Positions 37,390-46,385 of a stretch of DNA of 64,000 bases are shown piece by piece. The notes beneath the pieces are model-generated. The model was not told where the DNA came from and did no database searches. It saw only the letters and a list, made by a program, of their open reading frames with translations. The stretch comes from JASHPR01 sp963739645 (GTDB taxonomy: Bacteria > Actinomycetota > Actinomycetes > Streptosporangiales > Streptosporangiaceae). The stretch spans positions 32,078 through 96,077 of the forward strand of contig CAVUBM010000106.1 of the NCBI GenBank assembly GCA_963739645.1, written 5' to 3'. Made by a program: the position numbers and the translations under genes. Each line of letters begins with the position of its first letter. Position 1 is the first letter of the stretch.

Positions 37390-39078
37390 GTGCCGGCTTC
37401 GCGCGGTGGCCACCAACGGGGATGGCTGCGGGCCCTGCCGGTGATGCGGGGGCTGCTGCCTGTTGGCCGGTCCCAGGTGCCCGCGGATGTGCTCGCCGGC
37501 ATGACGCTGGCCGCCCTGGGCATCCCTGAGGTTCTCGGGTACGCGAAGATCGCCGGGATGCCGGTGGTCACCGGCCTGTACACGCTGCTGCTCCCGATGG
37601 CCGTGTTCGCCGTCCTCGGTTCGTCGCGCCATCTCGTCGTCGGCGCGGACTCCGCCACCGCCGTCATCCTCGCCGCCGCGCTGACCGGGCTCGCGGTCGC
37701 CGGGTCGGAACGATACGTCCGGCTGGCCGGGCTCGCGGCCCTGCTGGCCGGCGGAATGCTGCTGCTTGCCCGGCTGGCCGGGCTCGGCTTCCTGGCAAAT
37801 TTCCTCTCCCGCACTGTCCTGATCGGGTTCCTCACCGGCGTCGGTATCCAGGTGGCGGCCGGCCAGCTCCCCGCCATGCTCGGGGTGACTGCCACCGGCA
37901 AGAACACTCTGACCAGGCTCCTGGACCTCGTGCGTACGCTCCCGCACGTACGCCGATCTGACCTGGCAGTGTCGATCGGGGTCATCGTGATCGTGCTGGC
38001 CGCGCGCCGGATCACACGAAAAATCCCCGGGCCGCTGATCGCGGTGATCACCGCGATCAGCGTGAGCCGGGCCGTGGATCTGGCCGGCCACGGAGTGGCC
38101 GTGGTCGGAGCAGTCCCACGTGGGCTGCCGCATCTCGGGCTGCCCGCACTCGGCTTGCACGACGCCGCCGCCCTGCTCGGCGCCGCGGCCTCGATGTTCG
38201 TGGTCATCCTCGCCCAGAGCGCGGCGACCTCACGCGCCTACGCCGGGAAGTACGAGGAGCCATTCAGCCAGGACACCGACCTGGTCGGCCTGGGCGCCGC
38301 CAACGTGGCCGCCGCGTTGTCCGGCACCTTCGTCGTCAACGGAAGCCCGACCAAGACACAGATGGTCGACAGTGCAGGCGGGCGCAGCCAGCTGGCCCAG
38401 CTCACGACCGCCGTGGTGGTCCTCATCGTGTTGCTCCTGCTCACCGGGCCGCTCGCCTACCTGCCAGATGCCGCCCTGGCGGCGATCGTCTTTCTCATCG
38501 CCATCGAGCTCATCGACATCCCCGGGATGCGGCGCATCCTGGCCTGCCGGCGCCAGGAGTTCGCCGTAGCCCTGCTCACCACCGCCGCGGTCGTGGTCCT
38601 CGGGGTCGAGGAAGGCATCGTGCTCGCCGTCGTTGCCTCAGTCATCGACCACCTGCGCCACAGCTACCATCCGCTCAACAGCGTGCTGGTGAAATCACCG
38701 GCCGGGCACTGGCAGCCTGCCCCGGTCCAGCCCGGCGCCCGCACCGAAGACGGACTGGTGGTCTACCGGTTCGGCTCCAGCCTCTACTACGCCAACGCCT
38801 CCCGCCTCATCGACGACGTCATGGCCCTCGCCCAGGGAAGCCCGCTGCGGTGGCTGGTACTCGACGGCGCAGCCATCGGCGACGTCGACTACACCGCAGC
38901 AGCGGTCCTCACCCGCGTCATCGAACACCTCCGCAAACAACACACACACCTCGCTGTCAGCACCGTCAACGGCCCGGTCCGCGAGCAGCTCGACCGCTAC
39001 GGCATCAGCGCCGCCCTTGGCCCCGGCGCTTATTACGACACCCCCGGCGAGGCACTCGAGGCCTTCCACGACGCGTGA
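37390..39078 (+). CDS. SulP (SLC26) family anion permease with STAS domain
   Basis: The 562-residue protein has 10 to 12 membrane helices with the SulP signature region (QVPADVLAGMTLAALGIPEV, GYAKIAGMPVVTGLYTLLLP and a later QSAATSRAYAGKYEE) and a cytoplasmic STAS domain from about residue 430 (LVVYRFGSSLYYANASRL, LVLDGAAIGDVDYTA). Substrates in the family are sulfate, bicarbonate or dicarboxylates. The GTG at 37390 is the best start in frame; an ATG at 37343 lies in another frame. It has no operon partner. Confidence 0.92.
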   Translation: MPASRGGHQRGWLRALPVMRGLLPVGRSQVPADVLAGMTLAALGIPEVLGYAKIAGMPVVTGLYTLLLPMAVFAVLGSSRHLVVGADSATAVILAAALTGLAVAGSERYVRLAGLAALLAGGMLLLARLAGLGFLANFLSRTVLIGFLTGVGIQVAAGQLPAMLGVTATGKNTLTRLLDLVRTLPHVRRSDLAVSIGVIVIVLAARRITRKIPGPLIAVITAISVSRAVDLAGHGVAVVGAVPRGLPHLGLPALGLHDAAALLGAAASMFVVILAQSAATSRAYAGKYEEPFSQDTDLVGLGAANVAAALSGTFVVNGSPTKTQMVDSAGGRSQLAQLTTAVVVLIVLLLLTGPLAYLPDAALAAIVFLIAIELIDIPGMRRILACRRQEFAVALLTTAAVVVLGVEEGIVLAVVASVIDHLRHSYHPLNSVLVKSPAGHWQPAPVQPGARTEDGLVVYRFGSSLYYANASRLIDDVMALAQGSPLRWLVLDGAAIGDVDYTAAAVLTRVIEHLRKQHTHLAVSTVNGPVREQLDRYGISAALGPGAYYDTPGEALEAFHDA

Positions 39079-39306
39079 CGGGTAAACAGCCTCAGCGGGC
39101 GGCATCCTAGCGTGACCAAAGCCGCAAGCCCGTCACTCACCGGGCGGCCGGCGGCTCGTTCAGCAAGGCCAGCCAGCCGTTCTACGGAATGTCATAACGC
39201 CGAGGCCGATATGGTGGTTAGGATTTAGCGACGGGGGAAGGCAGACTATTCAAGGAAAACGGGGGAGCCTTCCTGCGCTGACGCTCTACGGGTGGAGTAC
39301 CTGTAG

Positions 39307-39777
39307 TTAGCTGGATCTGAGGCGCAGATAAGTGACGGGGCAGTTGCTACCGAAGAAATTTGCCACGTCGGACAGGGAGAAGAGCCCGGGACCGCTAGCC
39401 CCGCCATGGGAGGCAACCGGCGGATTGCTCTTGTTGGAGCCGCCCGCCAGTAAGGCGACGACGTGCACGCCGGGGTACGCGCCGAACACCGCGAGGTCGC
39501 CTCGCCAGGTCTGACTCAGCGGGATGTGCGGCAAGTGCCTCAGAATCGTCCCGGTGTAGCCCTGGCCGTTAAAGTGGTTGCCGTTCGGGTCCGGGTTCCC
39601 GCTCCACTTCGCCATGAGGGTAACGAAGCCAGAGCAGTCTGTGGTGAATGGCAGGTGGAACTCGGCTAGGTTAATCGGCATCGGCCGGGTCTGCGCGTAG
39701 GAAATCTCGCTCCTGTTCTTGATCGCCCATTTGCAGTCGTCGACCATGCTCTGCCGGTGTTCCATTGCAGTCGTCAT
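39307..39777 (-). CDS. NlpC/P60- or CHAP-like cysteine peptidase
   Basis: The 156-residue protein has a DCSGFVTLMAKWSG active-site Cys motif, the GQGYTGTILRHLPHI region, a GVHVVALLAG His segment and SHGGASGPG. This is the layout of NlpC/P60-like peptidoglycan endopeptidases, and it resembles versions encoded by actinobacteriophages. There is no signal peptide, so it is either released by lysis or through a phage-like or type VII route, or acts in the cytoplasm. GGAGAG precedes the ATG at 39777. It borders an AT-rich patch. Confidence 0.8.
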   Translation of the reverse strand: MTTAMEHRQSMVDDCKWAIKNRSEISYAQTRPMPINLAEFHLPFTTDCSGFVTLMAKWSGNPDPNGNHFNGQGYTGTILRHLPHIPLSQTWRGDLAVFGAYPGVHVVALLAGGSNKSNPPVASHGGASGPGLFSLSDVANFFGSNCPVTYLRLRSS

Positions 39778-39877
39778 CGTCCGCTCTCCTTCATCGAGGG
39801 GTGATGGCTACTACATACCCTGCCTGCCTAAAGAAAATCCCCCTTACGCGCCATTAATTTCAGCACCGAAGGAGATT

Positions 39878-39976
39878 ATGAATAAGCGTGGAATATTCAT
39901 TAATACGCTGATCTGCCGCCCTTTAATACTGATGATAGATTACGCAAACTCTAGTTCCCCGCCCGGCTCCGATTAA
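39878..39976 (+). CDS. Tiny ORF (32 aa) in an AT-rich patch
   Basis: A GAAGGAG sits four to five bases before the ATG at 39878. The 32-codon frame encodes a hydrophobic peptide (IFINTLICRPLILMI) and ends at TAA. It uses a TTA leucine codon at position 16, which is rare in this genome. Hand counting gives 51 G or C in the 120 bases from 39841. It could be a leader peptide or a transferred small gene, or chance. Confidence 0.35.
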   Translation: MNKRGIFINTLICRPLILMIDYANSSSPPGSD

Positions 39977-39989
39977 TCGGCTTGGCGCG

Positions 39990-42900
39990 TCAAGTCGTGG
40001 GGAGAGCGCCCGGCTGCGCGAGGTGGACGCCGCGCTCGGCGAGGTCGTGCTCGCAGCGCCGGAGCAGCGCGAGACTGCCTTGAGCCGATGCCGTCTGGGC
40101 GGCGGAGCTCAGGCGTGAGACGGCGGCCTGCTCCTCGTCGTAGGCGGCACGCATGCGCATCACCTCCGGTAGCCACCAGAGATCCTCATGGGCTTCTGCC
40201 GCGGTCAGGGCGTCGTCGAGGGTCGCTCGTGCCGCGTCCAGACAGTTGTTTCTGGCCAGCAGGTCACCCAGCAGCGACAGCCAGTACGGCAGGCGGGCGA
40301 ACGAGCCTTCCGCCTTCAGATTGCTGATGGCTTGCTGGGCAAGCTCGATGCCCGACTCGTCCGGCCGGGACCAGCCGTCCAGGAGCAGCACCCACTCGCG
40401 GTAGTAGGCGAAATCATACCGACTACATAGTTCGCGCAGCTCACCGACGGTGTCGCTCAGCCCGGACAGGTCATGGCGCAGCTGGTGCGTGATACCGCCA
40501 TAGGCCAGCGCCACGGCCAGGCAGAACGGGTGGTCGATCGACCGCGCCAGCTCGATGGCCTTGCGGCAGGCAGACGGTGCCTCGGTGTCGTGGCCCAGGA
40601 GCCAGTGGGCGTGCGCCGCCCAGGCTGTGCTGTGCACATCGGCCCTGACGCCGGTACTCAGCCAGTCCGCACTGCCCGCCAGATCGGCGGCAAGCTCGAG
40701 ATGACGCAGTCCCTCGGCTGGCCTCCCGAGGCTCAGAGCCGAGCCGCCGACGGCGAAATGTGCCTGGCCGCTTAGCCCGGAACCGGGGCCGACGAGGGTC
40801 AGGGCGCGGCTGGCCATCTGGTACCCATCAGCGATCCGTCCCTGAACGAACCGCGACGCCCACAGCGCGACCAGGGCGGCGACCGTTGAGTCCTGGCGGC
40901 CCAGTGACTCGGCGAGGACGACCGAGCGCTCCAGCGCCTGCTGCAGCTCCGGGGAGGCGTAACCGTGCCTGGCCGTGAGCGGCGCGGCAATAGCTTCAAG
41001 AACCGCCAGCTCCCGGCCGTCACGGTCTCTGCCAGCAGGCAGGTCGCGGACGATCGACAGGGCTTCCTTGTGCAGCCGGATGGCCTCTTCGTTGGCGTAC
41101 CGATCCCTGGCCCGGTCCCCGGCGACGGCGAGGAAGGGAAGCGCGCGTTCGGGGTCAGCGCTGCGGGAGTAGTGATAGGCGAGCAGCTCGGAGTGCTCAA
41201 AGCGGTTGGTCTGGGAATGCTCCACCGCGGCGCCCACCCGGCCGTGCAGCTCGCGGCGGCGTGCCTGCAGCATGCCGTCGTAGGCCACCTCGCGGGTCAG
41301 GGCGTGCTTGAACACGAAGGCGCGCTCGGCCAGCCCATGCCGCTCCCGGAGGAACTCCAGCCCCTTCAGCTCCTGCAGCTGCGCCTCGAGCGGCACGTCG
41401 GCATCCCAGATCTCCTCGGCCAGGCCGAGCGAGAACTCCCGCCCAAGAACGGCGGCCACCTGCAGAGCGGCCTTCTGGCCGGCGCTCAGCTGGTCGATCC
41501 TCGCGGCCAGCACCTGCTGGACCGTCTCCGGCACGGCAGCACCTGCCGCGTCGGCCGCCTGATCCCGGATGGCGCGCGCCAGTTCCTCGAGGAAGAACGG
41601 GTTGCCTTCCCCGCGGGTGGCGATCGCCGCCCCGAGGTCAGGATCGCGGCCCGAGAGGATGGCGGCCACGATCTTTTCACTGGCCACCGGTGACAGCGGA
41701 CTCAGCGCCAGCTGGGAGGAGAACGACCTGCCGATCCACGGCGGGGAGTAACCGGCGCGGTACGTGACCACCAGCATGATCGGCACCGACGGCAGCTCGT
41801 CGGCGAACTCGGCGAGGAAGTCCTCCGATGTCTGGTCGATCCAGTGCAAGTCCTCTACCAGCACCACCAGCGGCCGCTGCGCCGCCTGCCGCACCAGCAA
41901 GCGGCGCAGCGCCTCGAAGGTGCGGGCCCGGATCGCCTGCGGATCCAGCCCGGCCAGGGCGGGGTCACCGGCTGTCGTGCCGAACGCATGCCGCAGGTAA
42001 TGCGCCAGCGAGATGTCGAGGTCGAGCGCCTTAACCCTCAGCTCAATCTTCGCCGTCACCCGGTCGGGTGGATCATCGGTTGCAATCCCGCAGCAATGCC
42101 GGACCAGCTCGAACAACGGCAGGTACGGAATGCTGGCCCCATAGGACAAGCACCGGCCCTCCAGGACGGTGGCGCAGGGCTCGGCCAGCCGGCAGAACTC
42201 CAGCGCGAGCCGGGACTTGCCCAGACCGGGGTCGCCGGCCAGGCCGACGACCTGCCCCTCGCCGCCGAGCGCCACCTCCAGCACCCGCTGCAACTCGGCA
42301 AGCTCACGATCCCGGCCGATCAGCGGACTCAGCTCGTCACCAGATGCGATCCGCGCCGTCCGGTCACCGAGCCCGGTCACCCTGACCGGGTGGACCGTGC
42401 GCTCCTTGACCTGGACCGGAGCGACCTCTTCTATCTGAAAGTAGCCACGCACCAGCCCTGCGGTGTGCTGGCTCACCAGCACCGCGCCCGGTGCCGCCGC
42501 GGCCTGCAACCGGGCGGCGAGCACGGTGGTGTCGCCGAATGCGGTGTAGTCCACCCGCAGGTCATCACCGATCGTGCCCACCACGACCGGACCACTGTTG
42601 ATCCCGATCCTGATCTTCACGTCAGCCTGCGCTGCGATGCCAAGAGCGGCCAGGACCGCGCGCTGGGCGTGATCCTCGTGCGCGATCGGTGCCCCGAACA
42701 GCGCCATAAGCCCGTCGCCGAGGAACTGGTTGATCGTGCCTTCGTAGCGGTGCACCTCGGCCAGCGCGACCCGGAAGAAGCGGTCGATCACCAGGTGAAA
42801 CTCCTCCGGGCCCAGCTCGGCCGCCAGGGCGCTGGACCGCACGATGTCGCAAAACAGGACGCTGACCTGCTTGCGCTCCCCCTCGACCGCACCACGCACG

Positions 42901-43112
42901 GCCAGGATCTGCTCGCTGATATGCCGTGGGGTGTAACTCGCCGGGGCCGGGCCTGGGGCCGCGGTCACTGCCCGTCCACATTCAGGACAGAACCTGGCAC
43001 CGTCCGGCAGCACCGCGCCACAGCCAGGGCAGGAAGTACTCAGCTGCGTACCGCACTGCAAACAGAAGCGCGCCTCATCCGGGTTCTCGCGCCCACAGCC
43101 AGGGCACTGCAC
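39990..43112 (-). CDS. Adenylate/guanylate cyclase-AAA-TPR regulator with zinc ribbons
   Basis: This protein of about 1040 residues starts with two zinc ribbons (CPGCGRENPDEARFCLQCG and a CPGC...CPEC pair), followed by a class III cyclase domain with SVLFCDIVRSS and FLGDGLMALFG holding the metal aspartates, and RIGINSGPVVVGTIG. Next comes an ATPase with Walker A LAGDPGLGKSRLA and a Walker B-like LVVLVEDLHW, then TPR-like repeats. The family is widespread in actinobacteria as signalling or transcription-linked ATPases. The GTG at 43112 is chosen because the zinc ribbon starts there; the open frame extends to 43226. Confidence 0.9.
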   Translation of the reverse strand: MQCPGCGRENPDEARFCLQCGTQLSTSCPGCGAVLPDGARFCPECGRAVTAAPGPAPASYTPRHISEQILAVRGAVEGERKQVSVLFCDIVRSSALAAELGPEEFHLVIDRFFRVALAEVHRYEGTINQFLGDGLMALFGAPIAHEDHAQRAVLAALGIAAQADVKIRIGINSGPVVVGTIGDDLRVDYTAFGDTTVLAARLQAAAAPGAVLVSQHTAGLVRGYFQIEEVAPVQVKERTVHPVRVTGLGDRTARIASGDELSPLIGRDRELAELQRVLEVALGGEGQVVGLAGDPGLGKSRLALEFCRLAEPCATVLEGRCLSYGASIPYLPLFELVRHCCGIATDDPPDRVTAKIELRVKALDLDISLAHYLRHAFGTTAGDPALAGLDPQAIRARTFEALRRLLVRQAAQRPLVVLVEDLHWIDQTSEDFLAEFADELPSVPIMLVVTYRAGYSPPWIGRSFSSQLALSPLSPVASEKIVAAILSGRDPDLGAAIATRGEGNPFFLEELARAIRDQAADAAGAAVPETVQQVLAARIDQLSAGQKAALQVAAVLGREFSLGLAEEIWDADVPLEAQLQELKGLEFLRERHGLAERAFVFKHALTREVAYDGMLQARRRELHGRVGAAVEHSQTNRFEHSELLAYHYSRSADPERALPFLAVAGDRARDRYANEEAIRLHKEALSIVRDLPAGRDRDGRELAVLEAIAAPLTARHGYASPELQQALERSVVLAESLGRQDSTVAALVALWASRFVQGRIADGYQMASRALTLVGPGSGLSGQAHFAVGGSALSLGRPAEGLRHLELAADLAGSADWLSTGVRADVHSTAWAAHAHWLLGHDTEAPSACRKAIELARSIDHPFCLAVALAYGGITHQLRHDLSGLSDTVGELRELCSRYDFAYYREWVLLLDGWSRPDESGIELAQQAISNLKAEGSFARLPYWLSLLGDLLARNNCLDAARATLDDALTAAEAHEDLWWLPEVMRMRAAYDEEQAAVSRLSSAAQTASAQGSLALLRRCEHDLAERGVHLAQPGALPTT

Positions 43113-43336
43113 CCGCGACCACCCCCCAGTCGGCCAGGTCCAGTGAAGTGCTGGATCCGCACTCGCTGACGCGGGTACCCCTCTTCCTGCCCGCGCATTG
43201 AAGCGGCATGAATCCGGCCGCACCACCCCACTAGCTATCAGCAGACTATCCCGTGACCTCCATCCCAGGTAGCGACCGCAACGGACCCGCCGCGGGGCCC
43301 GCTCATGGGCCCGCCCGAGAGATGCCCGGAGTTGCC

Positions 43337-43369
43337 GAGGGCGGCCGGTTCACCGAACCGGCCGCCCTC
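43337..43369. terminator. Perfect 15-bp hairpin at the end of the exosortase operon
   Basis: The arms at 43337-43351 and 43355-43369 are perfectly complementary (GAGGGCGGCCGGTTC and its complement) with an ACC loop. It lies just past the stop of the anchor-type protein gene at 43382 and would end the leftward operon. Confidence 0.9.
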
Positions 43370-43381
43370 CGCGCTATCAGA

Positions 43382-44104
43382 TCAGGCCACGGCGCGCTGG
43401 CGGCGCCTGCTGAGCTGGTAGGCCGCGCCGGCCAGCAGGAGCAGGGCGATCGCGCCGAGCGTGATCGGCGTGGTCATGCCGGGCAGGATCGGCACCGGGG
43501 CCAGGTTGGCCGCGTTGCACACCGAGACCCCGATGTCGATGGTCTGGACACTGCCGATCAGCGACACGTGGATGGCCTGCACGGTCAGCGTGCCGTCGGC
43601 CAGGGTGGTCTGCCGGTTCAGCGTGATCGTGGCGATGCCGGGCACGCCGACGACCGTGTTCGGTGCCGGGTTGGAGGCCAGCGTGGTCGTCCCGCCCGGG
43701 CGGGTGACCCGCCCGTTGCTGATGTGCGCGTTGCCGGTCACCTTCCCGGTGTTCGTGTTGAAGTGGCACGACGAGTCCACCGACGTCGCCCGCAGCACCG
43801 AGAGCACGCCCAGCGTGGCGGTGACGCCGTTGACCGTCGAGGTGGAGCTGGTCGGCCCCGCGGTGGCGTGCGCGACGCCCGTGCTCAGCAGGCCGGTGAT
43901 GCTGGCGTGCGCCACCGTCACCGGCGAGGTGCCGGGGAACGTGGCCTGGCCGATCGGGCTGGCGTTCACCAGCCCGGTCGCCGACGCGGCATAACCCGTG
44001 TTCGGCGACGCCGCGGCCGCGGGCAGCGCGGCCGCGAACAGCAACCCGCCGCTCAGTGTGAGCGCCCCGGCCGCCTTGATGAATCCGTGCCTGGTCAACC
44101 TCAT
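43382..44104 (-). CDS. Secreted protein with C-terminal sorting-type tail (choice-of-anchor P-like)
   Basis: The 240-residue protein has a signal peptide (FIKAAGALTLSGGLLFAAAL, cut near AAAASP), a Ser/Thr/Ala-rich beta domain with two cysteines (SSCHFN, SVCNAA), and a C-terminal tripartite tail: a Pro-containing PVPILPGMTTP, a membrane helix (TLGAIALLLLAGAAYQL) and SRRRQR. The tail has the shape of exosortase sorting signals. I recall similar proteins named choice-of-anchor P. Since an exosortase-like gene lies in the same operon, this is its probable substrate. The ATG at 44104 is the only start consistent with the signal peptide. Confidence 0.85.
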   Translation of the reverse strand: MRLTRHGFIKAAGALTLSGGLLFAAALPAAAASPNTGYAASATGLVNASPIGQATFPGTSPVTVAHASITGLLSTGVAHATAGPTSSTSTVNGVTATLGVLSVLRATSVDSSCHFNTNTGKVTGNAHISNGRVTRPGGTTTLASNPAPNTVVGVPGIATITLNRQTTLADGTLTVQAIHVSLIGSVQTIDIGVSVCNAANLAPVPILPGMTTPITLGAIALLLLAGAAYQLSRRRQRAVA

Positions 44105-44121
44105 GCAGAAATCCCCCTTGA

Positions 44122-45553
44122 TTAGTGCTCCCCCATCATTTCTGTGAGCATTTGCAGCCCGCCGACCGTCACGAGCTCGTCCTCCGGCAGCTCGAGATCG
44201 GCCAGGTACTCGGCGTTCCGGGCGGTCTTGAACCATTCGCTGCGGTGCTGCAGGATCCGCCAGAACGCCCGCCATGACGTGACGTAGAAGATCAGGACGT
44301 AGAGCGAGTAGCCGAAGCCGAGCCCGACCGCCCGGACGATGCCGAGCTGTGCCTCGCAGCGCCTCAGGTACAGCGGGCCCCAGAGAATGAATGGCCCGAG
44401 CCCGGCGGCGAGGTAGAAGATCAGGATCATCCAGCCGCCGCCCAGCACCCAGTTCTGCATCGCGGCCTGGCCCCGCAGCGTAGTTGGCGAGGAACACGAT
44501 GCCGGGCACCGGGTAGACGAACGTGCCCACGAGCTGGAGCCAGGGCTGGATCAGGTAGTAGGAGGCCTCGAGGGCCGCGATCGTGGACACGTGCCTGGAC
44601 GTCCAGAGCCGGCGCAGGTACACCCCGCACTGCATGGTGCCCTGGCCCCACCGGGTCCGCTGCCGGACCAGGCGCCGGAGGTCGGGCAGGCCCTCCTGGT
44701 CGACGTAGGTGTCCTGGGTGTACTCGTTGCGGTGGCCGGTCAGCATCAGGTGCAGGCTGAGCTCGTAGTCGTCGAGCAGCGCGCCGCGCCATGGCCGCCG
44801 GTTCTCGTCGGCCACCACGTCCAGCGCGGACAGCTGGGTGAACTGGCCGTTGCCGCCCAGGCCGACGCTCCGGGTGAACCGCCGGGTGAGCTGGATCGCG
44901 GAGATCGGGATCCGGAACTCGAGATCCTGGAGCCGCACCAGCACATGCCCGAACGCGTTCGCCAGCGGGCTCCGGCCGGGGAACGGGTGCCGGTCGTTCC
45001 GGTTGAGCATCCGCACCAGGATCTGGACCGAGCCGACCGCCAGGTCGCCGAAGAGGGTGGGGCCCGCGCACACGTCCAGGCAGTTGGACGCGGGCCGGCC
45101 GTCCGCGTCGATGACCCCGATGACCGTCCTGCTGCGGTCGGCGGCTGGCGGCAGCCAGTCGCTGAGGGCCTGGTATGCCGCGTTGAGCGCATCCCCCTTG
45201 CCGGTCCGGGCGTGCGGGGACCGCCGTGACACCAGGTGGATCAGAGGGTCGCGCCGGGCCCGCATCCCGGCGATCTGGCCGGTGCAGTCGTCGCTGTCGT
45301 CGTCGATGACCCAGAGATGCACGTCGGGGAAGGTGAACCGCAGGTAGTCGATGGTCGGCCCGATCACGCGCTCTTCGTTCAGGGCCGGAACGAAGAAATG
45401 CCAGCCGAGCGTGCTGGGGTCCCCGGCCCGCCGGGCCCGGTCGCGGACGAACGGGATCACGATGATCACTGCGTACGTGATGAACGCGACGCTCATCATC
45501 AACGCGACGGCCTGGGCCAGCGCGATCGCGACCTGCCCGGCTGAGCTGTTCAC
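44122..45553 (-). CDS. GT2 family processive glycosyltransferase, one frameshift
   Basis: An N-terminal helix (VAFITYAVIIVIPFV) precedes a GT2 domain with FFVPALNEERVIGPT, the metal-binding WVIDDDSDD, a VIDADGRP aspartate and the QRTRWGQG motif typical of cellulose and hyaluronan synthase-like enzymes. Three or more membrane helices follow (WMILIFYLAAGLGPFILWG). Removing one base near 44478 joins the two frames as NYLRGQAAMQNW. The GTG at 45553 has GGAGGG seven bases upstream and overlaps the exosortase stop. I infer synthesis of a surface polysaccharide, or a glycan for the neighbouring sorted protein. Confidence 0.88.
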
Positions 45554-46095
45554 GGTGTTGCCCTCCGATGCCAATGGCGGATGGCGGCCATGAGCTGGCC
45601 ACCTCGGGACGTGAGGATGAGCGTGAGCAGCGCCAGGGCGAGGGCGATGCACACGATGCTGACCAGGGAGCCCAGCACCAGGTGACCCACCTGGTAACCG
45701 GGCCCGATGCCGCCCACCCGGATCGCCAGCGCGATCACGCCGATCCGCAGCAGGTTCCCGGTGACCATGACGGCGGCGGCCGCGGCCAGGGCCTTCGCGA
45801 CCCGGCGCACCGGGAGGCGGCGCGGGATCATCAGCAGGATGCCCAGGCCGCACAGCGGCGCGATCAGCAGGGCCGAGCTGCAGTCCGGCGTGATCACCAG
45901 CCCGAAGGCGCTGGCCGACCCGAGCCCGAACCAGATGATCGGTGCCCTGGACGCGGCCAGGGTCGGCGTCACCAGGTCGTAGAGCTGCGCGGCGGCAGCC
46001 GCCTCCAGGTGGCGGAACTGGTACTGGAACACCAGCAGCGAGATCGCGATCAGCGCGAGCACGGCGATGGCGATGATCCGGGCCCGGAACACCAT
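45550..46095 (-). CDS. Exosortase/archaeosortase-like transpeptidase
   Basis: This multi-helix membrane protein carries the exosortase catalytic triad in order: Cys in TPDCSSALLIAPL, Arg in NLLRIGVIALAIR and His in GYQVGHLVLGSL. Such enzymes cleave C-terminal sorting signals and attach the protein to another surface component. The start is uncertain: the ATG at 46095 gives a first helix at residues 6-20, but there is no clear ribosome site, and the frame stays open to 46251. Its stop overlaps the GT2 start. It resembles what I recall as exosortase P of actinobacteria. Confidence 0.85.
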   Translation of the reverse strand: MVFRARIIAIAVLALIAISLLVFQYQFRHLEAAAAAQLYDLVTPTLAASRAPIIWFGLGSASAFGLVITPDCSSALLIAPLCGLGILLMIPRRLPVRRVAKALAAAAAVMVTGNLLRIGVIALAIRVGGIGPGYQVGHLVLGSLVSIVCIALALALLTLILTSRGGQLMAAIRHWHRRATP

Positions 46096-46385
46096 TGGCG
46101 GGCGGACGAGGCAGTGTCGGCCGATTATGCGTAATGGCTGCAGCAGACCAGACGGGCTGGGATCGGGCTGCACGGCTCTTGATCTCCTTCGGGTGGCTGT
46201 CTGGGGGGTTCCGCCGGCTTCGGCCGCACGGGGCCGACCAGCACCGATCACTCTTCGTAAGCGAACTGAAGCTTAGGGTTACTCAGAGTTGCCGGCAACC
46301 ACAAACGCCGTTTGCCCCAGGGACCGGCAGGCTCTCGGCATGGTCCGGCCCGAAATGGCCCGCCGGGGCCGCACCGGATAGGGGT

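Noticed and set aside
41844..43169. 441-codon plus-strand open frame opposite the cyclase-ATPase gene
   Set aside because: The product is low-complexity; the minus frame has zinc ribbon, cyclase and Walker motifs.
39990..43226. Start of the cyclase regulator at 43226
   Set aside because: The added N-terminal 38 residues do not look like protein of this family; the zinc ribbon begins directly at the GTG at 43112.
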